From Prasinococcaceae sp. CCMP 1430 (lineage: Eukaryota; Prasinodermophyta; Palmophyllophyceae; Prasinococcales; Prasinococcaceae): a stretch of DNA of 51,734 bases. Of this stretch, positions 20,581 to 29,600 are shown piece after piece; positions within the stretch are counted from its first letter, which is position 1; each line of letters starts with the position of its first letter. The translations under genes were made by a program, and so were the position numbers. Location of the stretch: positions 1-51,734 of the forward strand of contig RQSC01001193.1 in NCBI GenBank assembly GCA_013416795.1, given 5' to 3'. A model generated the notes under the pieces. It ran no database searches, was not told the origin of the DNA, and saw only the letters and a program-made list of their open reading frames with translations.

Positions 20581-21061
20581 NGCGCGGCGGCGGCGGCGCG
20601 CGCGCGCGCGCGCGCTCTTTTTTTTTCGCGCTCTTTTTTTTTTTGCCGCCCGCCGCCGCCTTCCCAAATTCGCTGCGGAACCCTCCGTCTTTTCCCCCCC
20701 GCGCCGAATCCTTTGGAACACCGTCCCACATCGCGGAATGTCCGTTTCATTTTCTTCCGCCGCATTTTCAGGCGCCTAAAAAAGGATTTAAAAGAAGAAA
20801 AAAAGCAAAACCGTCCCGGCATCCTTTTTCCCTCCTTTTTTCCCCCCTCCCCCCCGCCGGACGCGGACGGGGCCGGGCTGGTGGGGCGAAGTCAGTCGGA
20901 CCGGGTCAGACCGGGTCGACCCGGACGGACACCCCCGAGATCCCCGGTCACGGCGGGGAGGGTCGGCAACGTCCCAGGGCAAGGGTACCCCTCCGTCCTC
21001 ACACACTCAAATAAATACAACCCCGCGGTTCCAGCACCGCACAGGTCCTCACACGCTCCCA
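20581..21061. other. Low-complexity, assembly-suspect stretch
   Basis: Starts with a single N, then poly-T and poly-pyrimidine tracts (20621-20645, 20826-20860) and A-rich sequence (20778-20812). GACCGGGTC/GGACC-rich sequence follows (20890-20935). No gene supported. The abrupt composition change at the N suggests a contig join. Confidence 0.5.
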
Positions 21062-22447
21062 TCAGCCAGGAACCTCAGGCTTTTTTTTTTTTTTAAATTT
21101 TTCCCGCCCGGAGCCCGTCCGGGGAGGTGCGGGCGCCCCCGCGCGCGCGCCTGGGGCCGCGCGTTGGCGCTGAGCTGGCACGCCGGGCGTCGCGTCGCGC
21201 GCGACGAGCGCGTACTCGCCCTCGGGCTGGCCAGCGGGCACGGGGCCCAGCGCGCCGATGCGCACAGAGCCGCGCTCCGTTCGGAACTCGCCGAGCGCGA
21301 CCGCCCTGGGAGGCGCCGGTGCCTGCTCGTCGCCCGCATCGTCGGCGGCGTTGCCGTCGCTGGTGTCGCCAGCCTCGGCGCTTTCGCTTTCGACCTCGAC
21401 CTCAACCAACGACTCGAGCCACTCTTCCTCAGCGCCCACTGCGGGCGGCGAGGGCACCAGCAGCATGCAAACGCGCCGGCCGGACTCGCCGACGGCCACC
21501 TCGGGCTGAGAAGGCTCCACCGGGCCAGCCTCGTCATCGCCCTCGTCGTCCTGGGCCGCGGCGGCGCCGTCGGTGCCCGCGGCTGCGCCATTTGCCTGCG
21601 CGGCGGGCTGAGCGGACGGAAGGAGGCACTCGATGACGATGGCGCTCGTGGGCTCGAGCATCTCTCCAGCCACGACGCTCAGCGTGGGCGCGCCTGCGCC
21701 CTCGGCATTGGCGTCGGCTTGGTCACCATCGCCCGCGGCGGGACTCAAAGCGAGCGCGAACCTATCGGGCACTGCCTCGAAGTGCCCTCGCACGAAGTCG
21801 CCCTCGTGCGTGAGCCCCGAGTCGCCCGAGGTGCGTGTGCCGCACCCGTGCGGCGCGTCTGCGTCCCACTCGCCCTCGTACGCGTCGCCCGAGGGCGTCT
21901 CCATGCGCCCCTGGCCGCTGCGAACGCCGCATTGGAACGCACCGGTGTACACTCCGCCGGAGCCATCGGCGCCGAAGGTGAGCTTCCCTTCGCCGTGCGG
22001 CAGACCCTCCTCGAACGCTCCATCGTAGACGTCGCCGTGGCGCGCGCTCAGCGTGCCGCGTCCGGATCTCCTGTTGCGGAAGAAGCCGCCTGAGTACTTC
22101 TCCGCGCCATCCGCGGACACGTGCGTGCCTTCGCCGTGCATCTCGCCCTCGACGAAGTCGCCCTCGTACGTTCGGCCATCGGCCCACGTCTTGCGCCCGC
22201 GGCCGGTGATTTCGCCCTCGAACATGTCGCCCTCGTACACCGTGCCATCGCCGAGCTCGAACCTTCCCCGGCCGTGCTTGAGGCCGTGCGCCCACTCGCC
22301 ATCGTACTTGAAGAACGCATTCGGGTAGACATAGCGGCCGGTGCCGTGGCGGCGCGCGTCGGCGCCGTAGTCGCCCTCGTAGCGCGAGGCGAGCGCCGAC
22401 CCCACGAGGGTCGTGCCACGCACCGCGGAGTGGGCGGGAGCGGCCAT
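21062..22447 (-). CDS. MORN-repeat protein
   Basis: 461-codon frame from ATG 22447. Residues ~22-235 are eight to nine MORN repeats at ~23-residue spacing: YEGDYGADARRHGTGRY, YDGEWAHGLKHGRGRF, YEGDMFEGEITGRGRK, YEGDFVEGEMHGEGTH, YSGGFFRNRRSGRGTL, YDGAFEEGLPHGEGKL, YTGAFQCGVRSGQGRM, YEGEWDADAPHGCGTR and a degenerate one. MORN repeats occur in membrane- or axoneme-associated proteins such as radial-spoke RSPH1. The C-terminal ~220 residues are acidic and low-complexity, ending in a Lys run encoded by a poly-T/A tract at 21081-21096, where the true stop could be affected by homopolymer error. Specific role unknown. Confidence 0.85.
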   Translation of the reverse strand: MAAPAHSAVRGTTLVGSALASRYEGDYGADARRHGTGRYVYPNAFFKYDGEWAHGLKHGRGRFELGDGTVYEGDMFEGEITGRGRKTWADGRTYEGDFVEGEMHGEGTHVSADGAEKYSGGFFRNRRSGRGTLSARHGDVYDGAFEEGLPHGEGKLTFGADGSGGVYTGAFQCGVRSGQGRMETPSGDAYEGEWDADAPHGCGTRTSGDSGLTHEGDFVRGHFEAVPDRFALALSPAAGDGDQADANAEGAGAPTLSVVAGEMLEPTSAIVIECLLPSAQPAAQANGAAAGTDGAAAAQDDEGDDEAGPVEPSQPEVAVGESGRRVCMLLVPSPPAVGAEEEWLESLVEVEVESESAEAGDTSDGNAADDAGDEQAPAPPRAVALGEFRTERGSVRIGALGPVPAGQPEGEYALVARDATPGVPAQRQRAAPGARAGAPAPPRTGSGREKFKKKKKPEVPG

Positions 22448-22675
22448 TCTTCCCGCCGCCCCCGATAGTCACGCGCCAGGGCTGGGGAAGAGGGGAGGGA
22501 GGAAGGGTCGGGGGGGGGAGGTGGGGATGCGGAGGGCGAGCCGCTCCGCCGAGCCGCGGATCCCCCTCCGCGATCGCGGCCCCGAGCGCCCCTCCCCCTC
22601 CCGGCGCGACCGGGCGCTCGCCCGCCGTGCGCCCTGTGGCGCCCGATGCGGCACGCGCCTTGCCAGCACACACAC

Positions 22676-22706
22676 ACTAAGAAGGGGTTGCGGGTTAAAA
22701 GTTCGC
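22676..22706 (+). repeat. Left terminal inverted repeat
   Basis: Pairs with 24337-24366 in inverted orientation, differing by one G in the GGGG/GGG run. It is preceded by a CA microsatellite. Confidence 0.8.
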
Positions 22707-23135
22707 AAACTTTGTGCGCATGCGGTTTCATATCCGAATGGGGGCCGTGTGTGGACCTCAAAATTCGTTCCGTGAAACCCTTTGTGGGTTAAAAGTTCAT
22801 AACTTTTCAATCTGATTTCATATTAATTGCAAACCCTTCACTGTTTGGGTTGCGTCGCCCTGCGATTTCGTAGGTGCTTTCCGCAGTTTTTGCCCGGCCG
22901 CACCTGCCTTCGATTTGACCTGCAGGTTTGGGTTTCGGACGCGCGCGGGCACGGCGCACGAATTCAACCTGCGACGCCGCGATGCGCGCATGCGTTTCCG
23001 TATGCCGCGACGTTTTTTCGCGCGGGACGCTTTCACGGACGTCAGCGATAAATGGCGCTTTCCGCATTTCGCGCGACCTTTTTAATGAACGGAGCGGCCG
23101 AATGGGCGGGCGAATTCCGAACCGGACGAAATCCA

Positions 23136-23850
23136 TTAAGAAGGACGGCTTCGGCGCGGAGGAGGCCAGTGGCTTCGGCGCGAAGAAGAGGTGCGGCGCT
23201 CGCTTCCCTTACTCCCCTCCCACTGTCGGCGAGCATGCGCTGCCTCCTGCGGGCGCCGCTGACGCCGCGCGTGCGCGTTGTGCGACGATGGCCTCGCGTA
23301 TGGCCTTGGCCTTCGCACGCACCTCGCTCTCGGCACGGCCTGGGAACAGGCGCGACAATGTGGGCCAGTCCACGCCGCCAGCGACGCGCGCAGCGGCGAG
23401 CTCCTCGACGAGGACCCGAGCTCACCCATGCGCCAGTTGGCCTTGCGGGCCTTGACGAGCTCGGCGTCGGCTGCCGCGGCGTCGTTGTAAGCATCCTGTT
23501 GGCTGGCGACCTCGTCGCTGGTGAGGAAGAGGCCAGTTGCACGCACGCGCTTCCCCCTGGGGCGCTTCGCCTCGGGCGTCACTGCAGCGGGTGAGGCAAC
23601 CTCAGCGCCGCCGTCCGCGGCGCTCGCTGCTGTCATACGGTGGCGTGAGGGGCGCATGCGCGCGCCAATACTTGAGGCACTTGTGGCCGCCAACTTTCTC
23701 AGCGACCTGCTGCCACGTCCCGCGGGGAAAGTGGCCGCCTGCTGCAGCACGCCGCTGGTACGCCTCCCGGATGCCGCGTTCCATGCGGACATCGCGGGCG
23801 GCGCCCGCCTTCTTGCGCCTGGCGGCGGCGGCGGCGGGCACGGTCACCAT
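23136..23850 (-). pseudogene. Myb/SANT-like coding fragments in three frames
   Basis: From ATG 23850 the minus strand reads MVTVPAAAAARRKKAG and GHFPRGTWQQVAEKVGGHK followed by CLKYWRAH, a Myb/SANT-like helix set with spaced Trp. A second frame continues RATGLFLTSDEVASQQ and ELVKARKANWRMGELG. A third frame (about 23280-23360) gives DWPTLSRLFPGRAESEVRAK, a second SANT-like unit (W..L...FPGR...VR.K). The order is consistent with one protein, but the frame changes have no clear introns, so either small introns, sequencing indels or decay explain them. It lies wholly inside the TIR element. Function inferred as DNA binding only. Confidence 0.4.
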
Positions 23851-23877
23851 CGCGACCCTTTGCCACCTTTCCCCGCC

Positions 23878-24041
23878 GTCGCGGCGGGGGGGCGTCGTCC
23901 AGAAGGGGGCGCGCACGGCGGGGGTGGGGAGGGAGGGCGCGCCGCGCCTCGCCTCTGCCGTCGCGGCGGGGGGGCGTCGTCCAGAAGGGGGCACGCACGG
24001 CGGGGGCGGGGAGGGAGGGCGCGCCGCGCCTCGCCTCTGCC
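23878..24041. repeat. 82-bp tandem duplication
   Basis: Two adjacent copies at period 82 (starting 23878 and 23960) sharing GTCGCGGCGGGGG, CGTCGTCCAGAAGGGGGC and GGAGGGAGGGCGCGCCGCGC blocks with few differences. It lies inside the TIR element and makes spurious Pro/Arg-rich open frames. Confidence 0.8.
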
Positions 24042-24322
24042 CACCCGCCCACCCCCCCTGCCACTGCCAAAACCCGCGCACCTGTAGAAACGGCATGCGG
24101 TCGCCGCGTGCCCGCGCGGCGGCACCGCCCGCCCGCGCCCCCCAGAGAAAAACATGCGGAACAACACCACGAAAAGGGCTCACCCCAAATGTCGTGCATT
24201 ACAAATCCCAATATTAACCCTGCAATCTCGCCCCCACACCGCGAATTCGGGCGGCTCCGCGCAACTTTACGAAAGGCCCAAACCCTAAAACCCAAAAGTC
24301 ACAGATGCATTTTCATCTCCGC

Positions 24323-24366
24323 GAACTTTTAACCCCGCGAACTTTTAACCCGCAACCCTTCTTAGT
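24323..24366 (-). repeat. Right terminal inverted repeat with doubled subterminal motif
   Basis: Inverse of 22676-22706, with a second copy of the GGGTTAAAAGTTC motif directly inside it (24323-24335). Confidence 0.8.
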
Positions 24367-25150
24367 ACGAGTCTCTCACTAGTAGTACTGGACTAGTCGC
24401 CGCCCTTCGTTGTGACGGCGCTGAGAAGGGCCTCGGAATGATCGCCCGTGGGCGATGCGATCGGCGCTCTGCTCTCCGCGAGCGCGCGGAAGGACGAAGC
24501 GCATGTGTTTTGTTTGAAATCATCGCCCTCGCCAGGCGGATTTACGCCCGCCTCAAAATCGTTCCAGCGCGCGCGCCGCTTGGCAGGTGCGCCCAGTTTT
24601 ACCCGCGCCACTCATAGAGCATTTCCGCACCTCCGCCGCTGCAGCGAGGCGAGGCGCCGTCGGTCGGTCGGCGAGGGGGGGCCAAAATTCAGCCGTGTTA
24701 GGGTTTCGGGACTTTTTCAATGGCATTTGATATGCATTACATACTGTACGTACTGTACCGTATCAGTTTGCACTCGGGATCTGAGTTGGTTAGGGTGTAG
24801 GGTTCATGGTCAGGATTGGCATGGCTCGCCCGAACTGCTTCGGCTGAGGCCTCGGAGGGCGTCAGGTCAGAAGAGGGCGCACCCGGGTCGAATTGGGGTT
24901 GAATCAGGAGTTAAATGAGGGTGTGCTTTGGCATCGTAAGGTATCTTCTCGTGCATGCGTGGATAACGCCCCTCTGCTGCGTGGGAGCAGGGGGGGCGCC
25001 GCCTCCCCTCCCCTCCCCTCCCCTCCCCCTCCCCTCCCTTCCCGTCCGCTTCCTCTCCCCTTCCCCTTCCGCTTTGTTGCCGGTCGCCGCGGCGCAGCGT
25101 GCGGAGCCGCGGCGGGGCGCGCCACAGCGCGCGCGGGGGAGCGGGGGTGC
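24367..25150. promoter_or_regulatory. Region upstream of MATE gene
   Basis: No gene supported. Contains an AT-rich repeat-like patch (24378-24397, ctcactagtagtactggact), an ATACTGTA octamer (24741-24748) next to gtactgtaccgtatcag, and two telobox-like sites (GTTAGGGTTT at 24695; GTTAGGGTGTAGGGTT at 24788). From about 25000 to 25075 there is a CCTCCC microsatellite. The MATE start and promoter are expected here. Confidence 0.45.
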
Positions 25151-26590
25151 TATGAAGGGGGCGTCGATGGCGGCGACGGCAGTGGGGGCGCCCTCGGCGC
25201 GACGGCCGTGGCGTTCACGGCCGTGGGCGCGCTCTGCGCGGCGGGCGACGTACCCCGCGGCGAGGCGCTCGCGTTCGCGGTGCCGACGGCGGTGTGTTGC
25301 CTCGCGCCGGCGGTCATGTCGGCGGTCGACACTGCCTTCGTGGGCACGTGCAGCGGCGTCCTGGACCTCGCGGCGATGGGGCCCGCCGTGATGGTGGCGG
25401 ACCTGACCGCCATTGCCCTCGGGTGGCACAGCGGCGCGACGCTCAACTACGGCCTGCGCGCCCCGAACGACGCGGCCAAGCGACGGGTGTTCTCGGCGAG
25501 CCTGGCCATCGCGGCCATGATGGGAGTCGGCGTGATGGTGTGGCACCTGTGCGCCGCGGAGTCGCTCGTGGGCGCCTTCCGCCCGAGCCCCGAGCTGGTG
25601 CCCGCCGCCGCGGAGTACGTGCGCGTGCGTGCGTGGGGCCTCCCGCTGCTGTGCCTCTCCAACGCCTTCTACGGCATGTGCGCCGCCCGAAAGGACGCCG
25701 TGACCCCGATGCTCGTCGCGGGCGTGAGCTGCGCCGTGAACGGCATCGGCGACTGGCTGTGCGTGCGCGTGTGGGGCATGGGCGTGGGCGGCGCCGCATG
25801 GGCCACCATGCTCAGCCAGGCGTTCGCGCCGCTCGCCTACCTGTGCATCCGCTCGCTCCGGCGCGACCTGCAGGGACTGCGGTGGCCCGCGCGCGCCGAC
25901 TTCGCGCCCTTCGCGCGCTTCGCTGCGCCAGTGCTCTTCGTGACGCTCAGCACGCTGTCCATGTTTGCGGTGCAACAGTGGTACGCCTCCCAGCTGGGCG
26001 TGCAGCTGGCGGCGGCGCACAAGGTGGCGGTGGGCGTCTTCGCGGTGGCAGCCTTCCTGGGCGACCCGCTCAGCCTGACCGCGCAGGCGTACCTCCCGGG
26101 CCTCATCAAGCGCGCCGATGGCTCCGCGAGGCGCTTCGCGCTGTGGCTGTGCGGCGCGAGTGCGGCAATGGGCGCGGTGGCAGGGCTGGCCATCACGCTC
26201 TGCCTGACAGTGTTCGGCGCGAGCTTCAGCGCCGACGCGGAGGTGCGCGTTCTAGCGGCGGCGGTCGTTCCGCAGGCGGTGCTGAGCGTCGTGGTGATGC
26301 TCCCCGCGCGCGCACTCAACGGCGCGGCGGTTGCGTGTGGCGATCTCCTATTCTACGCTGGTGCCACGGCAGTGAACGCGCTGGGCTTCGCGGTAGCCCT
26401 CGGCGCGCTCCACGCGGTGGGCGGGCAGGGCGCGCAAGGCCTTGGGGGCATGTGGTGGGGCACGGTGCTGTTCTACGCGCTGGGCCTCGTGCAGTTCGCT
26501 CTGCGGCTGCTCGCGCGGCGCAGGAGCCCGCTGTCCGCGGGCGCCGGAGTTCGCAGGGTGGCTGCGGCCGCATCGGCCAGTGGTGCATAG
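25151..26590 (+). CDS. MATE-family multidrug/toxin efflux transporter
   Basis: Polytopic membrane protein in one frame from at least 25160 to the stop at 26590. It begins with GEALAFAVPTAVCCLAPAVM and SAVDTAFVG, the MATE TM1 pattern (..P......D..fvG), followed by about twelve hydrophobic segments, the CAARKDAVTPMLVAG loop, and AAHKVAVGVFAVAAFLGDPL in the second half, where MATE proteins have their second repeat (TM7-8 region). MATE carriers export cations or organic acids in exchange for H+ or Na+. The frame is open upstream to 24893 through Pro/Arg low complexity but has no ATG; nearby ATGs (25152, 25167) are one frame off and encode a Ser/Arg/Ala-rich, transit-like peptide, so an intron or an indel may join them. 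Plastid location is possible but unproven. Confidence 0.8.
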   Translation, partial: YEGGVDGGDGSGGALGATAVAFTAVGALCAAGDVPRGEALAFAVPTAVCCLAPAVMSAVDTAFVGTCSGVLDLAAMGPAVMVADLTAIALGWHSGATLNYGLRAPNDAAKRRVFSASLAIAAMMGVGVMVWHLCAAESLVGAFRPSPELVPAAAEYVRVRAWGLPLLCLSNAFYGMCAARKDAVTPMLVAGVSCAVNGIGDWLCVRVWGMGVGGAAWATMLSQAFAPLAYLCIRSLRRDLQGLRWPARADFAPFARFAAPVLFVTLSTLSMFAVQQWYASQLGVQLAAAHKVAVGVFAVAAFLGDPLSLTAQAYLPGLIKRADGSARRFALWLCGASAAMGAVAGLAITLCLTVFGASFSADAEVRVLAAAVVPQAVLSVVVMLPARALNGAAVACGDLLFYAGATAVNALGFAVALGALHAVGGQGAQGLGGMWWGTVLFYALGLVQFALRLLARRRSPLSAGAGVRRVAAAASASGA

Positions 26591-26685
26591 CGAGCCCAAC
26601 CCCACCTCGGAAAGCAAGTAATATTATTGTTCCCCTCTCGCCGCGGGCCAGCGTGCACGAGTGTGCGGTCGTGCGGGAAGTGCGC

Positions 26686-29600
26686 CTACTGCTTCTTGCC
26701 GCCGCGCGGTCCACCCTTGAGGTTGTGCCAGAAGCCCTTCTTGCTCGGAGTGCGCGCGCTCGGTGACGGCTTCGGCCTCATCGAAGCGACGGCAGCAGAG
26801 CTCGATGGCGTGCCCGGCGCACCGACGACGCCCGGCACCGACAGCGCGGCTGACGCTTTTGGCAACGGGCTCCCGGGGCTCGGCGCCATCTGGGCGTGAT
26901 AGTTGCTGGGTGCCGGCGACGGCGGCACCGCCGAAGCGCCCTCGGCACGCAGCCTCTCCACGCCGCCGTTGAGAGCCCTGCCCGCGGCACCCACCTTGTC
27001 GGCGCCCGCCGCCGGCTTGGCGGGGCTCGCCTCGCCCCCACCTGGGGCGGTAGCCGGCAGCGTAAAGGGGGGGAGAGTGCCCTCAGCCTCGCTCCCGACG
27101 ACGGGCGGCACACCAATGCCGAAATTGTTTTCGCCACGGACTGCCGCGAGCGCGGCCGTGCCGGTGCGCCCCGACAGACCGTCGAAGCCCACCAAGGGAC
27201 CGTTGCGGCCGTCCCATGAATCCACGCTGTTCCTGTGGCTGACGGCGCTGCCCGTTTCGTCTCCCGAGCCCACATCGCCGCCGCCGTCGCTGCTGCTGCC
27301 ATCCTTGCTGCCGTCCCACCACTTGTTGAGCACGCCGAACGATAGCTTCTTGCTCATGACCGACTGCTCCACATCGTCGGCGCCGTCGACGATCTCAGCA
27401 AAGGCCTGCAGCACGGCCAGCGCGTCCTCGGAGTTCCCGACGTAGTATTTGCCGAGTGAGGTGCGCCTCCCCACCGTCACGGTGTAGAGCTTGGGCGCCG
27501 GCCCGAACAGGTCCGTCCGCCATGTCATACGCCTGCGCCCAAGCAATGCTGCCGCGCGTTCGGCCGTCGCACCGTTCGCCTGGTCGTCACCGGTCGAAGT
27601 GCACGCCGTGAGCAGCTCCATCTTGACCATTGGCCACTCATCCTCGCTGATCTGCCTGCCGTGATACGACACGCGAAACTCGTTGAGTACTTCTGCGCCC
27701 TCCGTGTTGATTAGTGCCTTGTGAACCGAGAAGCCCAGCCGGCCCATAGCTGTTGTCAGGTCACGCAGCAGCTCCGACCGATCCTTGCCCCTGATCTTTA
27801 CGATGGAGTAGGCCCCGCCGCCTTCGGAGGGCTGCGCTTCAGGCTCGCCGTTGCTAAGCGAGATGTCGTACGCCGAGGACGACGAAGACGCCATTGACTT
27901 GGGCGCGGCGCCGTCAGCCGCGAGCTCGCCGGCCTCCGCGGAGGCGGGCACATCTCCGGTACTGGGCGCGAGGGACGCTGCCATTTGGGCATCGAGCGCG
28001 GCCAGCGGCCTCGGCGGCGACGGCGGATCCGCACTGGCTGCGCCGAGATCTCCGGCCTCCGCCGCCGCGCTGGCTGGGCTCGCTTCGGTCGCATCGCACT
28101 CGAAGTAGCTGAAGAGGTCCTCGTCCTTGCTGAGAAAGTGCCCCATGACGAACACGTAATCGAAGAGCGACGTTCTGGGGCAGGCGCTTTGGGGCGCGCT
28201 CTCCGCGCCCATCTGCGCTCCGTCCTCGGGCCCGTGCACAGATTTGTCGCCCTCGTGCAGGTGGGGCGCAATCTCGCTGAGGATTTTCTCCAGCGCGATG
28301 CCCTTGCTGATGCCAACGGGGCGCACCTCCACACTTCGCGCGCCCTGGAAAACGTCCACTGCAGAATTCGAAATCGGGCCCGTCCACAGGTGCTGGAGCA
28401 TGTCGCGGGCCTGCGCGCGGCCGAACTCGGGGTCGCTGTGCTTGTACGACCATACGATGGACGTCTCCCTCGTGTGTACTGTCGAGCGCGGCGTGCGCTC
28501 ACAGAAGTAGTCCATGACCATCTGTACGCTCTCGATCCAGCCCAGGTTGAGCGTGCTCGGGTGGTGGATCGCGCGCCAGACAGCGCCACGCTCGGGGGGG
28601 CGCAGGAATACGCCATTTTCCGCCGCGAGCCACACCGGCAGGTCACCCATGAGATCCTCGATCGTGTGTCGCTCCGAGCCCGTGAACACGAGCACCGTGG
28701 TGCAGGGGTCCGCGGCAAGCCGTGAGAGCAGCTCCTTCGCAGCCGGGTGCATGCGCGTGCGCCCCTTGACAGTGTCGTACCTCCGCTTGCCGTCGCGCTG
28801 CTCCATGGAGCTGGTCGTGAGCGTGCCGTTGTAGCCGATGAGGACCAGCCGACGCTTTGCTCCACTGAAGGCGTCGACAGCCTCGTTGTACGGGAGTGGC
28901 ATCGTGTACGACGCCGTTCGTAGCTGCTCCTCAACGTGCGTGTCGTTGAGCTCGCTGACAAAGTTGTCCGCCCACGCCTGTGCTGTGTGGGCGACCACGT
29001 GTGCGAAGTTGTGCCTGTGGCGCTCCTCGCGCTCCTCTTCGGACATCGTGAGCGCCTCCTTGATCCCGTGCGACATGTCGGTCACGTCCCACGGGTTCAC
29101 GAGAATAGCGCCGGCGCCCAGGCTCTGCGCAGCGCCCGCGAACTCGCTCAGCATCAGCACACCCTTCTTGGAGCCCGTGTGGCACGCCACGTACTCGTAG
29201 CTCACCAGATTCATGCCGTCGCGCAGCGACGTCACGAGCGCCAGGTCGGTGACCGCGTACAGAGCGCACAGCTCGTGGAAGGGCATCGAGCGATCAAGGT
29301 GGTGGATCGGCACGCTGTCCAGCGTGCCGAAGCGCCCGTTGACTCGCCCCACGATCTCGTGCACCTGGGAACGCAGCGCCTTGTATTCAGGCACGTCCAC
29401 GCGCGTGGGTACCGCGATCTGCACGAGCAAGACGCGCGAGCGCCACTCGGGGTTCTCCTCGAGGAACTTCTCGAACGCCAGGAGCTTCTGTGGGATGCCC
29501 TTGATGACGTCGAGCCTGTCCACGCCGAGCATGACTTTCTTGCCCGCGAAGCGCTCGCGCAGCATGTGCACGTGCTGCCGCACGGGCTCCGTCCGCAGTG

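Larger units (their letters stand above)
22676..24366. mobile_element. 1.69-kb terminal-inverted-repeat element with Myb/SANT fragments
   Basis: The ends at 22676-22706 and 24337-24366 are inverted copies (about 30 nt, one G indel) beginning ACTAAGAAGG and containing GCGGGTTAAAAGTTCGC. The subterminal motif GGGTTAAAAGTTC recurs at 22692 and 22786 and, inverted, at 24323 and 24339. The interior is AT-richer near both ends and encodes Myb/SANT-like segments on the minus strand but no transposase that I can see, so it looks non-autonomous. Target-site duplication is not clear: a 2-bp AC flanks both ends. A PIF/Harbinger relationship is an inference from the Myb-like protein, which those elements carry. 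Confidence 0.55.

Noticed and set aside
23602-24295. Pro/Arg-rich minus-strand protein across the 82-bp tandem repeat
   Set aside because: The upstream part repeats PPSPPPP-type peptide created by the tandem duplication and has no ATG; only the segment from 23850 shows domain-like sequence.
28250-28960. Functional trehalose-6-phosphate phosphatase activity in the TPS fusion
   Set aside because: The nucleophilic Asp and the neighbouring acid of DxDGT are Gly and Asn (GYNGT), and the metal-binding GDD motif is not kept.
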